64,000 nt of DNA from an uncultured Desulfobacter sp. (lineage in GTDB: Bacteria; Desulfobacterota; Desulfobacteria; Desulfobacterales; Desulfobacteraceae): NCBI RefSeq assembly GCF_963664415.1, contig NZ_OY761442.1, positions 372,001-436,000 on the forward strand, written 5' to 3'. Both the position numbers and the translations under genes were made by a program. Within the stretch, counting starts at the first letter, position 1. The number at the start of each line of letters is the position of its first letter. This document shows, piece by piece, positions 15,447-24,531 of the stretch. The notes under the pieces are model-generated. The model had not been told where the DNA came from. It saw only the letters and a list, made by a program, of their open reading frames with translations, and did no database searches.

Positions 15447-17527
15447 CATTGCTTAAAAAACATAATATTCGGTGGCTGGCGCCCCAACCCATGTGGAACA
15501 ACCATACAAGGGGTATTCTGGGAACTTTGGATCCAGCCTTTGTACGTCCGACCATATTGCGCTTCAATAGCGACCTATTTATGGATGAACTGATCTCTTT
15601 GATGGCACATCAGCCGGATAGCCTTGGTGAATGGGAAGCTCGGCCTGAAACCTGGCGCCGTCCAATGGCTACGCCACCTGCAGCTGCAAACCTGCAGGTA
15701 ATAGCCCCCATTTCAAACCGGTCCAGGCAGATCGCCCGGGACACACTCCCCTCCCCATCGTTTATAGGTGATATTTCATCGGATTCTTCCAGTGAAGAAG
15801 AGCCGCCCTTACCTTTGAAACTCTACCAGCCTGCCCACCAACGTTATTACTTGATCACGGCAGCCCTGGTATGCCGTCAGCGGGGATTACCCGATCGTTT
15901 TGTAAACCATGGCAATCAGGAGAAAGTCAGTTTTGTCATACGTCGATGGATCGCTGATGATACCACCAAGGCAGGTCCCTCCAAGCCGGACGGAATCAAC
16001 ACCCATGAATACGCCTATGTCAAAACTGCCAATGGTTATGTCTGGAAACGACTGAACCTAAATGAATATAAAGTGATTCAACAGCAGGAAGAACGACTGC
16101 CTCTGTTTCCCGTCAACTACAAAAGCCGGCCCAATACCCGCCGTTTACTGGCCGGAATGATTCCAGTGGGTAATCGAGAGGCTTATCTGTCTGCGGAAAA
16201 GGAACCAGACAATAATACTGATTCCGGGAATTTAGACACTGCTCAAACCTCATCTGATCCGAGGCGACTGCTTTTTGAAGCCCAGGTCACAGCACCATGG
16301 AAGGCGCTGGTGGAGCAGGCTCATACTCTGGAACTGCAATTATTACCTGATCCGCCAAACCCAACTCCTTCCGAGGGTGAAAAAGTTACAGCTAAAAATA
16401 ATTTTGCAAGCCGGATAACAAGTATCCGGGAACAGATCCAGACCGGTTCGTGGTATGTCCTTCTTGATTTTACCCTATTTCTTAAGAAGCATCTCAAAAC
16501 CGTCTGGCAAAATCTCATAGGAGATTCTTCTGCTCCTACCCTCTCTATTGCTGAAAACAAACTGGCGACTGCCATACGTTCTGTGACCATACCGCCTGAA
16601 TTGGCATCGGACCTTTACAATGCGCTGGATGAAGATGTGCAGGATTTCTATGAAATAAAAATAAATTTAGTTGATGCCCTTTCCGACATTTTAAATTACG
16701 CTTCAGGCCTTGAGGACGCGCAAATCTCCTTTAACGCTAAACAAAGCACTGATCCGGAAGACAATAAATGGCCCGATTTCCTATTTCCCCTGGCAAATCC
16801 GGCCGTATCAATTGATGCAGGAACCGCTGAAATAGAGGAAAATGTCAACCTGGCTGTCCCGAGTCCCACAACAGATGAGGATGTATCAGATCTTTCAGGT
16901 ATTGATGTGAAACTCTCTCATATTGATGAGCTGGCCAACCTGGTTGAAGCCTGCCTGGAGGAAGAGCCGGATCAGCTGTTTGCCGAATTGGAGGTCCCCA
17001 ATATGTCCTGGGACAACCGGGATGCCTGGTTTGTGATTCGCTGTGTTTATGAGCGCCCCAATTGCGGTCCCCTTAATCCACCGGCAATCAGTGAACCAAC
17101 CCTCCCTTTTCAGATGGCCTCATTTTTTGATCCTGATGCACCTGCCCGTCCTATCCTCATTCCCATGCCCGTGGATGTTTCACCGGCAGGCCTGCGCAAG
17201 TTTAAAAAAAACGCCACCCTAATGATGTCCGATATGCTCTGCGGAAAAATTAAAAGTATCCGCAAGATAACCCTTGCAGATCTCGTACTCTCGGTTCTGC
17301 CATGGCCTTTTCATAAAGATCTGCCAAACATGGGTGATACAGGCCCGTGCAAAAAAGGTATAAGCAATAATTTCGGTATGTTCTGTTCTTTTTCTATCCC
17401 CATTGTTACCCTGTGTGCCCTTATTTTACTGATTATAATCGTTCAGCTGTTTGATTTTATTTTCCGTTGGATTCCATATCTGTTCATCTGTTTTCCCATT
17501 CCGGGGTTTGGAGGAAAGAAAGACTAA
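15440..17527 (+). CDS. Large eCIS protein with C-terminal transmembrane segments
   Basis: This 695-residue protein is probably started at ATG 15440, where GGGGAG lies three to four bases upstream; TTG 15425 is in frame but weaker. The first 600 residues are hydrophilic, with a recognisable module near the start (AFVRPTILRFNSDLFMDELISLM) and a CVYERPNCGPLNPP segment near 530. The end is strongly hydrophobic: IPIVTLCALILLIIIVQLFDF, then a short gap and a second stretch before a GGKKD tail. Injection particles released into the medium do not need a membrane subunit, but membrane-anchored CIS do. It is placed between spike and gp25 genes, so an anchor or baseplate-membrane link is the best guess. 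Confidence 0.65.
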   Translation: MVALLKKHNIRWLAPQPMWNNHTRGILGTLDPAFVRPTILRFNSDLFMDELISLMAHQPDSLGEWEARPETWRRPMATPPAAANLQVIAPISNRSRQIARDTLPSPSFIGDISSDSSSEEEPPLPLKLYQPAHQRYYLITAALVCRQRGLPDRFVNHGNQEKVSFVIRRWIADDTTKAGPSKPDGINTHEYAYVKTANGYVWKRLNLNEYKVIQQQEERLPLFPVNYKSRPNTRRLLAGMIPVGNREAYLSAEKEPDNNTDSGNLDTAQTSSDPRRLLFEAQVTAPWKALVEQAHTLELQLLPDPPNPTPSEGEKVTAKNNFASRITSIREQIQTGSWYVLLDFTLFLKKHLKTVWQNLIGDSSAPTLSIAENKLATAIRSVTIPPELASDLYNALDEDVQDFYEIKINLVDALSDILNYASGLEDAQISFNAKQSTDPEDNKWPDFLFPLANPAVSIDAGTAEIEENVNLAVPSPTTDEDVSDLSGIDVKLSHIDELANLVEACLEEEPDQLFAELEVPNMSWDNRDAWFVIRCVYERPNCGPLNPPAISEPTLPFQMASFFDPDAPARPILIPMPVDVSPAGLRKFKKNATLMMSDMLCGKIKSIRKITLADLVLSVLPWPFHKDLPNMGDTGPCKKGISNNFGMFCSFSIPIVTLCALILLIIIVQLFDFIFRWIPYLFICFPIPGFGGKKD

Positions 17528-17919
17528 TGGACCAGGGACGCATGCTTGGCAGGGGCATACACTTTCCCCCGCGCCTTAATGACCAGGGGCGATGGTCATG
17601 GTCGGAAGGTGAAGAAAATATTCGCCAGTCTATCCGCATTATATTGCAGACAGAACCTTTAGAGCGGATCATGCTGCCTGAATTTGGGAGCGGGTTGAAA
17701 CGCATGTTGTTTCAACCCAACGTGACAACGACCCATAATTTGATCGAAGAGATGATAAAACGGGCGCTGGGACGCTGGGAACCTCGAATAGCCCTGAGTT
17801 CTGTTAAAGTTGTTGAAGATTCCAATGACTTCAGCGCAGCAGTAGTTTCCATCCATTACACAGTAGTGGCGACAAAGAAGAAGGATCAAATACAATTAAG
17901 AATGGTTTTGAAAGGGTAG
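17527..17919 (+). CDS. Baseplate wedge protein gp25/GPW (Afp9-like)
   Basis: This 130-residue protein has the gp25 core: EENIRQSIRIILQTEPLERIML, PEFGSGLKRMLFQPN and a closing EPRIALSSVKVVED. The sheath-initiator role of this family is well established in T4, T6SS and Afp. ATG 17527 overlaps the previous stop by one base and is preceded by GGAGG; the longer in-frame extension upstream would overlap the hydrophobic end of the previous gene and is unlikely. Confidence 0.92.
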   Translation: MDQGRMLGRGIHFPPRLNDQGRWSWSEGEENIRQSIRIILQTEPLERIMLPEFGSGLKRMLFQPNVTTTHNLIEEMIKRALGRWEPRIALSSVKVVEDSNDFSAAVVSIHYTVVATKKKDQIQLRMVLKG

Positions 17920-17932
17920 GGAGATATAAAAA

Positions 17933-20176
17933 ATGCCATTACCACAACCTGAATTTGATGGCCGCACATATCGGGAACTGCTTAACGAGGCCATCGCACG
18001 AATTCCCGCGCACAATCCTGAGTGGACCAACTTTAATGATACCGATCCCGGGATCACATTACTGCAACTCTTTGCGTTCATGTCCGAAAGTATCATCTAT
18101 CGTGCTAATCTTATTCCGGAACGTAACCGCCAAAAATTTCTGCGTCTTCTGAGACTGCCCATGCGCCCGGCTTCAGCAGCCAAAGGCCTTGTTACCTTTC
18201 AGAATCCACGCGGCGCATTGAAGGTTTTCACCCTGAATGAAAATATACAGGTATCTGCCGGCAATGTCCCGTTCAGGACCGAAAACGGTCTGGATGTGCT
18301 TCCCGTTGAGTCGAAGCTCTACTATAAACGCCCCTTATCCGAGGCGCAGAGGGCCGAGGTTGAAGATCTTTACCGTCAACTTTATGCCGCCTATGATCTG
18401 ACCGATACAGAGCTTGATTTCTATGAAACCACGCTTTTTGAGCCGGCTGTCAGTGGGGTTACGGTTCGCAATCTGGATATTTCAAGGCAGACTAAAGACG
18501 GCGCTTTGTGGGTAGCGCTTTTAGCAAGGCAGGGAGAAAAATTGGATACCGTAAGGGATCGGATAAAGGGAAAAATATTATCACTGGGAATACTTCCGGC
18601 CCTGGACGAAGAGGGCGGTGTTCTTTATCCCCTGGGACCGGCGGTCCGGGAGGATCAATCCAGTCTGAGTTTTGAAATTCCCAATGCCGAGGATGATCGC
18701 ATACGCTTTACGCCCCTTACTCCGATCCTTGACCATGATCCGCTGGTTCAGCCGGGAATCGTCAAACTGACGTTACCTTCTGACCCTGAGAAACTTAAGG
18801 TCTGGACGGAGGGTCCGTTAACTGCCGGAGTTGGCAATCGACCGCCCTCCCTGGAGGAAACCGATGAAATCAACCGATTAATCACCTGGATTCGCATCCG
18901 TGCGTCTCATATTGATACGCGCGAAGAAGCAACTAGCCGTCAACGCTCTATAAATTTAAGCTGGGTGGGCATCAACGCTGCCAACATTATTCAGCGTACC
19001 CATGTGGCAGCCGAACAGCTTTCAAAAGGTACTGGTGAACCGGATCAGATATTAACCCTGACAAATACACCGGTGATCAAGGACACACTTCAACTGACCA
19101 TCAATGGCGAAACCTGGAACGAGATCGATGATCTTTCGGCAGCATCTCCCGAAGTGCCTGTGCGCAGTCCCCGCCTTGTTTCTGACTATAATACAGATTC
19201 GGGCATTGAGAGCACATCAAGTAAAGTCTATACCCTGGACACGGAATCCGGAGAAATCCGTTTTGGCAACGGCGCCCATGGCATGCGCCCGCCCAATAGT
19301 GCCCTGATACAGGCTGCATACGATCACGGGGGCGGCAGCCAGGGTATGGTAGGGATTAATACAATTATTAAATCCAATAACCTTCCTTCGGGTATCAAAG
19401 TCGCCAACCCCGTACCCACCTGGGGCGGCAGCCAGGCTGAAACCGTGACCGAAGCCGAACGGCGGATTCCCGGGATATTTCGTCACCGCGACAGGCTGGT
19501 TGCCAAGCAGGACTATATCGATATCGCGAAAAGTACTCCGGGCATTGATCTGGGCCGGGTAGAAGTGCTGCCCCTGTTTCATCCCAAACTTCCCAGGCAG
19601 ACATCCGATGGTGTAGTGACTCTAATGGTTATTCCCCAATTTGATCACATTCATCCCAATGCGCCCCAACCGGATCGGCTTTTTCTGGAAACGGTCTGTG
19701 CCCACCTCTCTCCCAGACGCATCCTGACCACGGAGCTGCATATCCGCGGTCCGGAATATCAGCCGATATGGATTTCTGTGGGCATTGATACGGTACCTGG
19801 ATTTGATCCCGCGCCTGTACGTGAAAAGGTGAAAACAGAGGTTGAGAATTTTGTAAGTCCCCTCAGCGGAGGTTTTGAAGGGCAGGGCTGGCCCCTTGGA
19901 AAGACCGTTGACTCACTTGAAATAATGGCTGCGGTAACACGTGTTTCAGGTGTTGCCAAAGTCAATGGCCTGCGTCTGGGCAAATCAACGGACGCTGAAA
20001 TCAATGAAGTGATCATCGAAGGCCTTGCACTTCCCCAACTGATGAAGGTGGTCGTGATAGAAGGAGATGCGCCTACTCTTGAGGAGATTCGGGGCGACAT
20101 GGAACAATCAACCCAGAATGGTGAGGTGCTCGATACCAATGTTGTACCTGTGCCTGTCATCCCCCCCCAGTGCTGA
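17933..20176 (+). CDS. Baseplate J family protein (Afp11-like)
   Basis: This 747-residue protein starts with FDGRTYRELLNEAIARIPAHNPEWTNF (in parts), the DTDPGITLLQLFAFMSE motif and RLPMRPASAAKG, the usual start of eCIS baseplate J proteins. The middle has the IRFGNGAHGMRPP strand, GSQAETVTEAERRIPG and PGIDLGRVEVLP. It forms the wedge arms of the baseplate. A run of eight or nine C residues lies at its very end, just before the stop; a slip there would only change the tail. Confidence 0.92.
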   Translation: MPLPQPEFDGRTYRELLNEAIARIPAHNPEWTNFNDTDPGITLLQLFAFMSESIIYRANLIPERNRQKFLRLLRLPMRPASAAKGLVTFQNPRGALKVFTLNENIQVSAGNVPFRTENGLDVLPVESKLYYKRPLSEAQRAEVEDLYRQLYAAYDLTDTELDFYETTLFEPAVSGVTVRNLDISRQTKDGALWVALLARQGEKLDTVRDRIKGKILSLGILPALDEEGGVLYPLGPAVREDQSSLSFEIPNAEDDRIRFTPLTPILDHDPLVQPGIVKLTLPSDPEKLKVWTEGPLTAGVGNRPPSLEETDEINRLITWIRIRASHIDTREEATSRQRSINLSWVGINAANIIQRTHVAAEQLSKGTGEPDQILTLTNTPVIKDTLQLTINGETWNEIDDLSAASPEVPVRSPRLVSDYNTDSGIESTSSKVYTLDTESGEIRFGNGAHGMRPPNSALIQAAYDHGGGSQGMVGINTIIKSNNLPSGIKVANPVPTWGGSQAETVTEAERRIPGIFRHRDRLVAKQDYIDIAKSTPGIDLGRVEVLPLFHPKLPRQTSDGVVTLMVIPQFDHIHPNAPQPDRLFLETVCAHLSPRRILTTELHIRGPEYQPIWISVGIDTVPGFDPAPVREKVKTEVENFVSPLSGGFEGQGWPLGKTVDSLEIMAAVTRVSGVAKVNGLRLGKSTDAEINEVIIEGLALPQLMKVVVIEGDAPTLEEIRGDMEQSTQNGEVLDTNVVPVPVIPPQC

Positions 20177-20185
20177 TAATAAACA

Positions 20186-23020
20186 ATGGATGTTAATCAA
20201 ACCAAATATCACCTTGTAAGCGGTGAGAACGACTGGTTGCCTCTTCTGGCTGCCCGCACAGACTCACGGCTTTGGTGGGATAATGAGAGCCAAAGCGTGC
20301 TGCTGGCTCCCCAGGGTATATGCCTGCCGGATCTTTCTGAAAGCGGGGGGCTGGAAATAAGCGACCGGAGAGGCTCTTGTTTTGATCATTACGGTAATGT
20401 CTACTGGATCGATAAAGAGGAAAAGAGCATTATTTTCCGGCCTTATGCCACACCTGATCAGTCGAAAACCTTCTGGTCAGTTTCCCAATTACACACTGTC
20501 TGTGACAGGGAAGGCAAGCCTGGCGATTTTAAGGGATTGGCAACCGATGACATTTCATCCACCCCTTTGTTACGCGGTCTGACTGTCACTGCCCAGGAGT
20601 ATCTTGTGGCAGGCACCCATGATCCCGCAGGTCTGCTGGTTTTTGACCTCCATGCCGGTGGACCTCCCAGCCGGCTTCGCTGGCCGGAAAAAGTGCCCTT
20701 TGAACCTTATGATCTTTCAGCAGCCCCTGACGGAGGCCTCTGGATTCTGGATCGCGGCATCAATTCAGGAATTTCCCGCCTGTGGCGGATGGACCGTTTT
20801 TTTCAGGTGATGCCCTGCAGCGGATTGTATGATGAGCTTGAATCGGCTGCAACCCCTCTTTTTCACCCGGTTGGAGAATCACCAGGCCAGCGTTCTGCGC
20901 GCCTTTTCCCATCCGGTATTCGCCTGGATTTAACTATCCCTCTGCCCATACAGGAGCCGGTAGCTGTTGAAAGTCTGCCTGACGGCTCTGTGCTGGTACT
21001 GGAAAATGGGATTGGCGCGTTCAATTCAGTTGTACACTACTTCCGGAATGGCCTGGCAGTGGATCATGTCTCCCTGGATGAGCAGGTAATCGGAAACCTG
21101 CTGAGCAATCCACATATTTTTGGTCATGATATGGTGTTTAAATCATCCAAAGCAGGGGCTGGAACAGATGTGCAAGGCGCGTTGTATATATCTGCATCAA
21201 ACGGGACACAGGTATTCGAGTTTTTATTGCTTGCCGGCAAAGAACAACTCTCCCTGACGCTTCAGCCACCCCTTTTGCCCATGCGGGAATACAGCGGGAA
21301 AGCATTGATTGAGTTTCAAAATACGATCTATTACGATTTCAAAGAGCGATGGCTTCCGGTAACCGAACAGCCCCGCCGCCGTTTCTTAATTCAGGGCGAA
21401 TTACAGGGACTGGTAAAGGACGGCAAAGAGCCGGATTGTATCTGGCACCGCCTCCTGCTGGATGCCTGTATTCCCGAAGGCACAAAAGTCACCATACAGA
21501 TCCGTACATCCAACCATAGGGATTTGCTTTCGACCGAACCCTGGCAGGAGAGAGAACCCGATCTCTATCTACGCAAAGACGGCTCGGAGATTCCTTTTCA
21601 TCGCCCCTTTGAAAAAGACAATTTCCACTCACCAGGTGTCGGTACCTGGGAGGTGTTACTCCAGAATGCCAGGGGTCAATTCATCGAAATCCGAATGGTC
21701 CTTCAGGGCACCGGCCGCGCCACACCCTATATTCGCGCTTTACGCATTTATTATCCGCGGTTTTCATACCTTGCCCACTATTTACCATCCGTATACAGGG
21801 ATGACACCCAATCAGGCAGTTTTCTTGATCGTTTTCTTGCCAATGTTGAAGGACTTTATACCTCTCTTGAGGGGCGTATTGAACGCTTCGAAGCACTTCT
21901 GGATCCGCGGTCTGCTCCCAATGCGTATTTGACATGGCTGCTGGGATGGTTGGGCGTTATAGATGATCCCGCCTGGGATGCCCAACGACGGCGCCTGTTT
22001 CTTGAGCATGCCGAACTGCTCTACAGATGGCGGGGAACTCAAATCGGTCTGCGCGCAGCTATTCGGTTAAGTATAGACGAGTACCCGGATGCCACCATCT
22101 TTGATGAGCTAAAGGACTCGAAAGAATATCGCCTTGGTACTTTAGGCGGCCATAATATACGCATTGTTGAACAATTTTTGGTGCGACGGTTACCTGGAAT
22201 CGGTAAAGGGGATGTAAGCGACAGGACCCTTTTAAGATTCACATTAGGAAAAGAACCCTGGGCGCCATCTCATGGTCCTAATGCACTTCATCAAATGTTC
22301 CGAAATTTTCTCACCGCTCTGTACAGGGACCCTGTAACCACGATTACAGATATTGACACCATCGAGAAAATCTGGGGAACTTCTCCAGACCAAATCCTGT
22401 TCCCTCCGACTCTCCCGGATTCTGAGGCCGGAGCTCGTGATTGGATGCATTTTACCCGTGACATAATCGGTTTTACCTATGCCCCTGTAACAACGGAAGA
22501 TGCCCCTTTTTTTCAAGAGTTTTTAGCGCGGCGTTATCGCCGGATTAAGTTGCTTAATATGGCATACGGACAGACAGATGAAAAAGGCTTTAACACTATT
22601 TCACTGCCTGCTGAATTACCCCATGTTCAGCAGGCCCTTGTAGACTGGATCGAATTTGTTTCACTGGCTGTTCCCATTCAGCGCAATGCCCATCGGTTTA
22701 AAGTGCTGGTTCCTACCAGACTGGGAGAACTTCCCCAAAGCAGGGATCGTCGTAAAGCACGGGTTGAAGAGATCATGAAACTTGAAAAACCGGCTCATAC
22801 GGATTTCGAGGTCGGCATGTACTGGGACTTATTTCAAATCGGCACTGCCCGTCTGGGGCTGGATACCAGTATAGGAGAAGGCAGCCGTTTTACAGCCCTT
22901 GTACTCGGTGAAAATTATTTAGGGCAGGCTTTTTTGTCTGCTTCCCATCCCTGGTGTGTTGAAAATCGTACCGTGACCGGTCGTGATCGACTCACTACAG
23001 ATCATACATGGAGAAAATAA
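20186..23020 (+). CDS. Tail protein I domain protein with N-terminal propeller-like repeats (Afp12-like)
   Basis: This 944-residue protein has about 400 N-terminal residues of propeller-like repeats (FDHYGNVYWIDKEEKSIIF; YDLSAAPDGGLWILDRG; VAVESLPDGSVLVLENG). The C-terminal part has the P2 gpI-like core: LAHYLPSVYRDDTQSG, FLDRFLANVEGLYTSLEGRI, LDPRSAPNAYLTWLLGWLG, and YRWRGTQIGLRAAIRL. The second baseplate wedge component in Afp and PVC is of this type. The propeller may project from the baseplate. It follows baseplate J after nine bases. Confidence 0.85.
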   Translation: MDVNQTKYHLVSGENDWLPLLAARTDSRLWWDNESQSVLLAPQGICLPDLSESGGLEISDRRGSCFDHYGNVYWIDKEEKSIIFRPYATPDQSKTFWSVSQLHTVCDREGKPGDFKGLATDDISSTPLLRGLTVTAQEYLVAGTHDPAGLLVFDLHAGGPPSRLRWPEKVPFEPYDLSAAPDGGLWILDRGINSGISRLWRMDRFFQVMPCSGLYDELESAATPLFHPVGESPGQRSARLFPSGIRLDLTIPLPIQEPVAVESLPDGSVLVLENGIGAFNSVVHYFRNGLAVDHVSLDEQVIGNLLSNPHIFGHDMVFKSSKAGAGTDVQGALYISASNGTQVFEFLLLAGKEQLSLTLQPPLLPMREYSGKALIEFQNTIYYDFKERWLPVTEQPRRRFLIQGELQGLVKDGKEPDCIWHRLLLDACIPEGTKVTIQIRTSNHRDLLSTEPWQEREPDLYLRKDGSEIPFHRPFEKDNFHSPGVGTWEVLLQNARGQFIEIRMVLQGTGRATPYIRALRIYYPRFSYLAHYLPSVYRDDTQSGSFLDRFLANVEGLYTSLEGRIERFEALLDPRSAPNAYLTWLLGWLGVIDDPAWDAQRRRLFLEHAELLYRWRGTQIGLRAAIRLSIDEYPDATIFDELKDSKEYRLGTLGGHNIRIVEQFLVRRLPGIGKGDVSDRTLLRFTLGKEPWAPSHGPNALHQMFRNFLTALYRDPVTTITDIDTIEKIWGTSPDQILFPPTLPDSEAGARDWMHFTRDIIGFTYAPVTTEDAPFFQEFLARRYRRIKLLNMAYGQTDEKGFNTISLPAELPHVQQALVDWIEFVSLAVPIQRNAHRFKVLVPTRLGELPQSRDRRKARVEEIMKLEKPAHTDFEVGMYWDLFQIGTARLGLDTSIGEGSRFTALVLGENYLGQAFLSASHPWCVENRTVTGRDRLTTDHTWRK

Positions 23021-23023
23021 ATA

Positions 23024-24502
23024 ATGAGCGAATTTACTACCTATTATCCGGAATCCGGCAATCTTGAGCCAAATAAACGGGTTAACTATGTCCACGGCCT
23101 GGTCCTGGGTGTGGATGAGTTCCAACAGGAAGAACTCTATCTATTAGAGAAGCATAGGCTTCACCACCGTGGACTGCATGGCTACGGAACAGTCTACGGT
23201 CTGGCATTAAAAGTAGAAGATACGGATAGAGGGCCCCGGATTTTAGTCCGCTCAGGTATGGCTGTCAGCCCGCAGGGTCAGGAGATCTGTGTGCCCAAGG
23301 ATCAGTGTGCGCAACTGAACCTTTGGCTGAGTCATAACAAAAGTGAGATTGAAACCGCCTTTGGATCGCCCCCGGAAGGCCCCATTTCTCTTTACATTGT
23401 ACTGTGCTATACCCAGTGCCAAACTGATCTGGTACCTATTCCCAGCGGACCCTGCCAGTCCCTTGAAGAAACTACCGCACCAAGCCGGGTGGCAGATGAT
23501 TTTATTTTGAAACTTACTGCAACACCACCGGAACAGACCGAAGATGAGACCATAAAATCATTTTTTGCTCTCTTGTCACAAATATCCGTCAGTGATGCTT
23601 CGCCGGGGCTCACACAGGAAGAATTAAATGATCTGGTTCGCTATGAGGCCGGGTTAACTTCCCCTCCTTTTTCTTCTCCTCCCGAACCTTACACCCTGCA
23701 CCCGGACAATGCCCAAGCCTATCTTCGCAATGCCTTCGGCGTCTGGGTCACTGAGGTTCGCCCCCTGTTGATAGCAGGCCTTGAAAACTGTGCGTCTGCA
23801 CCACAGGAAGAGAGCTGTGTGCTTCTGGGGCAACTTGATTTTGAAATCAACCTGATTGGCCAGGATTATAAAACCGCCGGAACCGTATCAATAGATCAAA
23901 GCCTTCGTCCATATCTATATTCCTCCCGTTTTATTCAGGAGGTACTTTTATCCAGGCTCTCAACTGCAACCCAAGCAGGTATTACTTCTCACAGTTCCCT
24001 TAGCGACCTTGAGACAGGAGATGATCACACTCAATACCTGCACACAGATGGCCGCAGAAGCCTGGGAGGCAACCTCGATGCCAGTAATAACAAAATTACA
24101 AACCTGAGGGATGCCACTGCTGACCCAGATGCACTCAATTTAAGAACCGCCGAAAACAGATTTGTTGCTGCCATGGCCGGCCCGTATACCATTGTCGCTG
24201 CCGGCCGATTTAGTGCCGAGGGAAAAACTATTGGGCCGGTCTATAATAAGCTTGAGGTAATTGATCAATCAGAGGATGGTGAATTTTTGATTTTTTTCGA
24301 AAATAAATATTTGAACCCCGACCGTAGTGACGACCCAGATCACACCTATATAGTGCGGGGAGCAGTCGAAGGGGAGAAGCCTGGAATATTTCAGGTTAAA
24401 GCCTTTGAGAAAAAAGGTATTCGTATCATCTCCGCCATCCCGGGAGAAGACAATAAACCTTTGGGATTTATGATAGAGGTCGCTGAAATCAATAAAAGAT
24501 AA
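23024..24502 (+). CDS. eCIS fibre/baseplate-periphery protein A
   Basis: This 492-residue protein starts four bases after tail protein I. The N-domain (NYVHGLVLGVDEFQQEELYL, GLHGYGTVYGLALKV, GMAVSPQGQEICV) is shared in pattern with the next gene product and is common in eCIS clusters. Near residue 335 it switches to a fibre-like module (LETGDDHTQYLHTDGRRSLGGNLDASNNKITNL in parts), the phrase seen in many phage tail fibres. It could therefore attach to the baseplate by its N-terminus and display a trimerising fibre stub. Receptor binding is inference. Confidence 0.65.
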   Translation: MSEFTTYYPESGNLEPNKRVNYVHGLVLGVDEFQQEELYLLEKHRLHHRGLHGYGTVYGLALKVEDTDRGPRILVRSGMAVSPQGQEICVPKDQCAQLNLWLSHNKSEIETAFGSPPEGPISLYIVLCYTQCQTDLVPIPSGPCQSLEETTAPSRVADDFILKLTATPPEQTEDETIKSFFALLSQISVSDASPGLTQEELNDLVRYEAGLTSPPFSSPPEPYTLHPDNAQAYLRNAFGVWVTEVRPLLIAGLENCASAPQEESCVLLGQLDFEINLIGQDYKTAGTVSIDQSLRPYLYSSRFIQEVLLSRLSTATQAGITSHSSLSDLETGDDHTQYLHTDGRRSLGGNLDASNNKITNLRDATADPDALNLRTAENRFVAAMAGPYTIVAAGRFSAEGKTIGPVYNKLEVIDQSEDGEFLIFFENKYLNPDRSDDPDHTYIVRGAVEGEKPGIFQVKAFEKKGIRIISAIPGEDNKPLGFMIEVAEINKR

Positions 24503-24531
24503 AAGATAATTCATTATAGCCGGAGAGAGCC

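Noticed and set aside
20160..20170. C-run as phase-variable switch in baseplate J
   Set aside because: It is five codons before the stop; slippage would alter only the tail residues.
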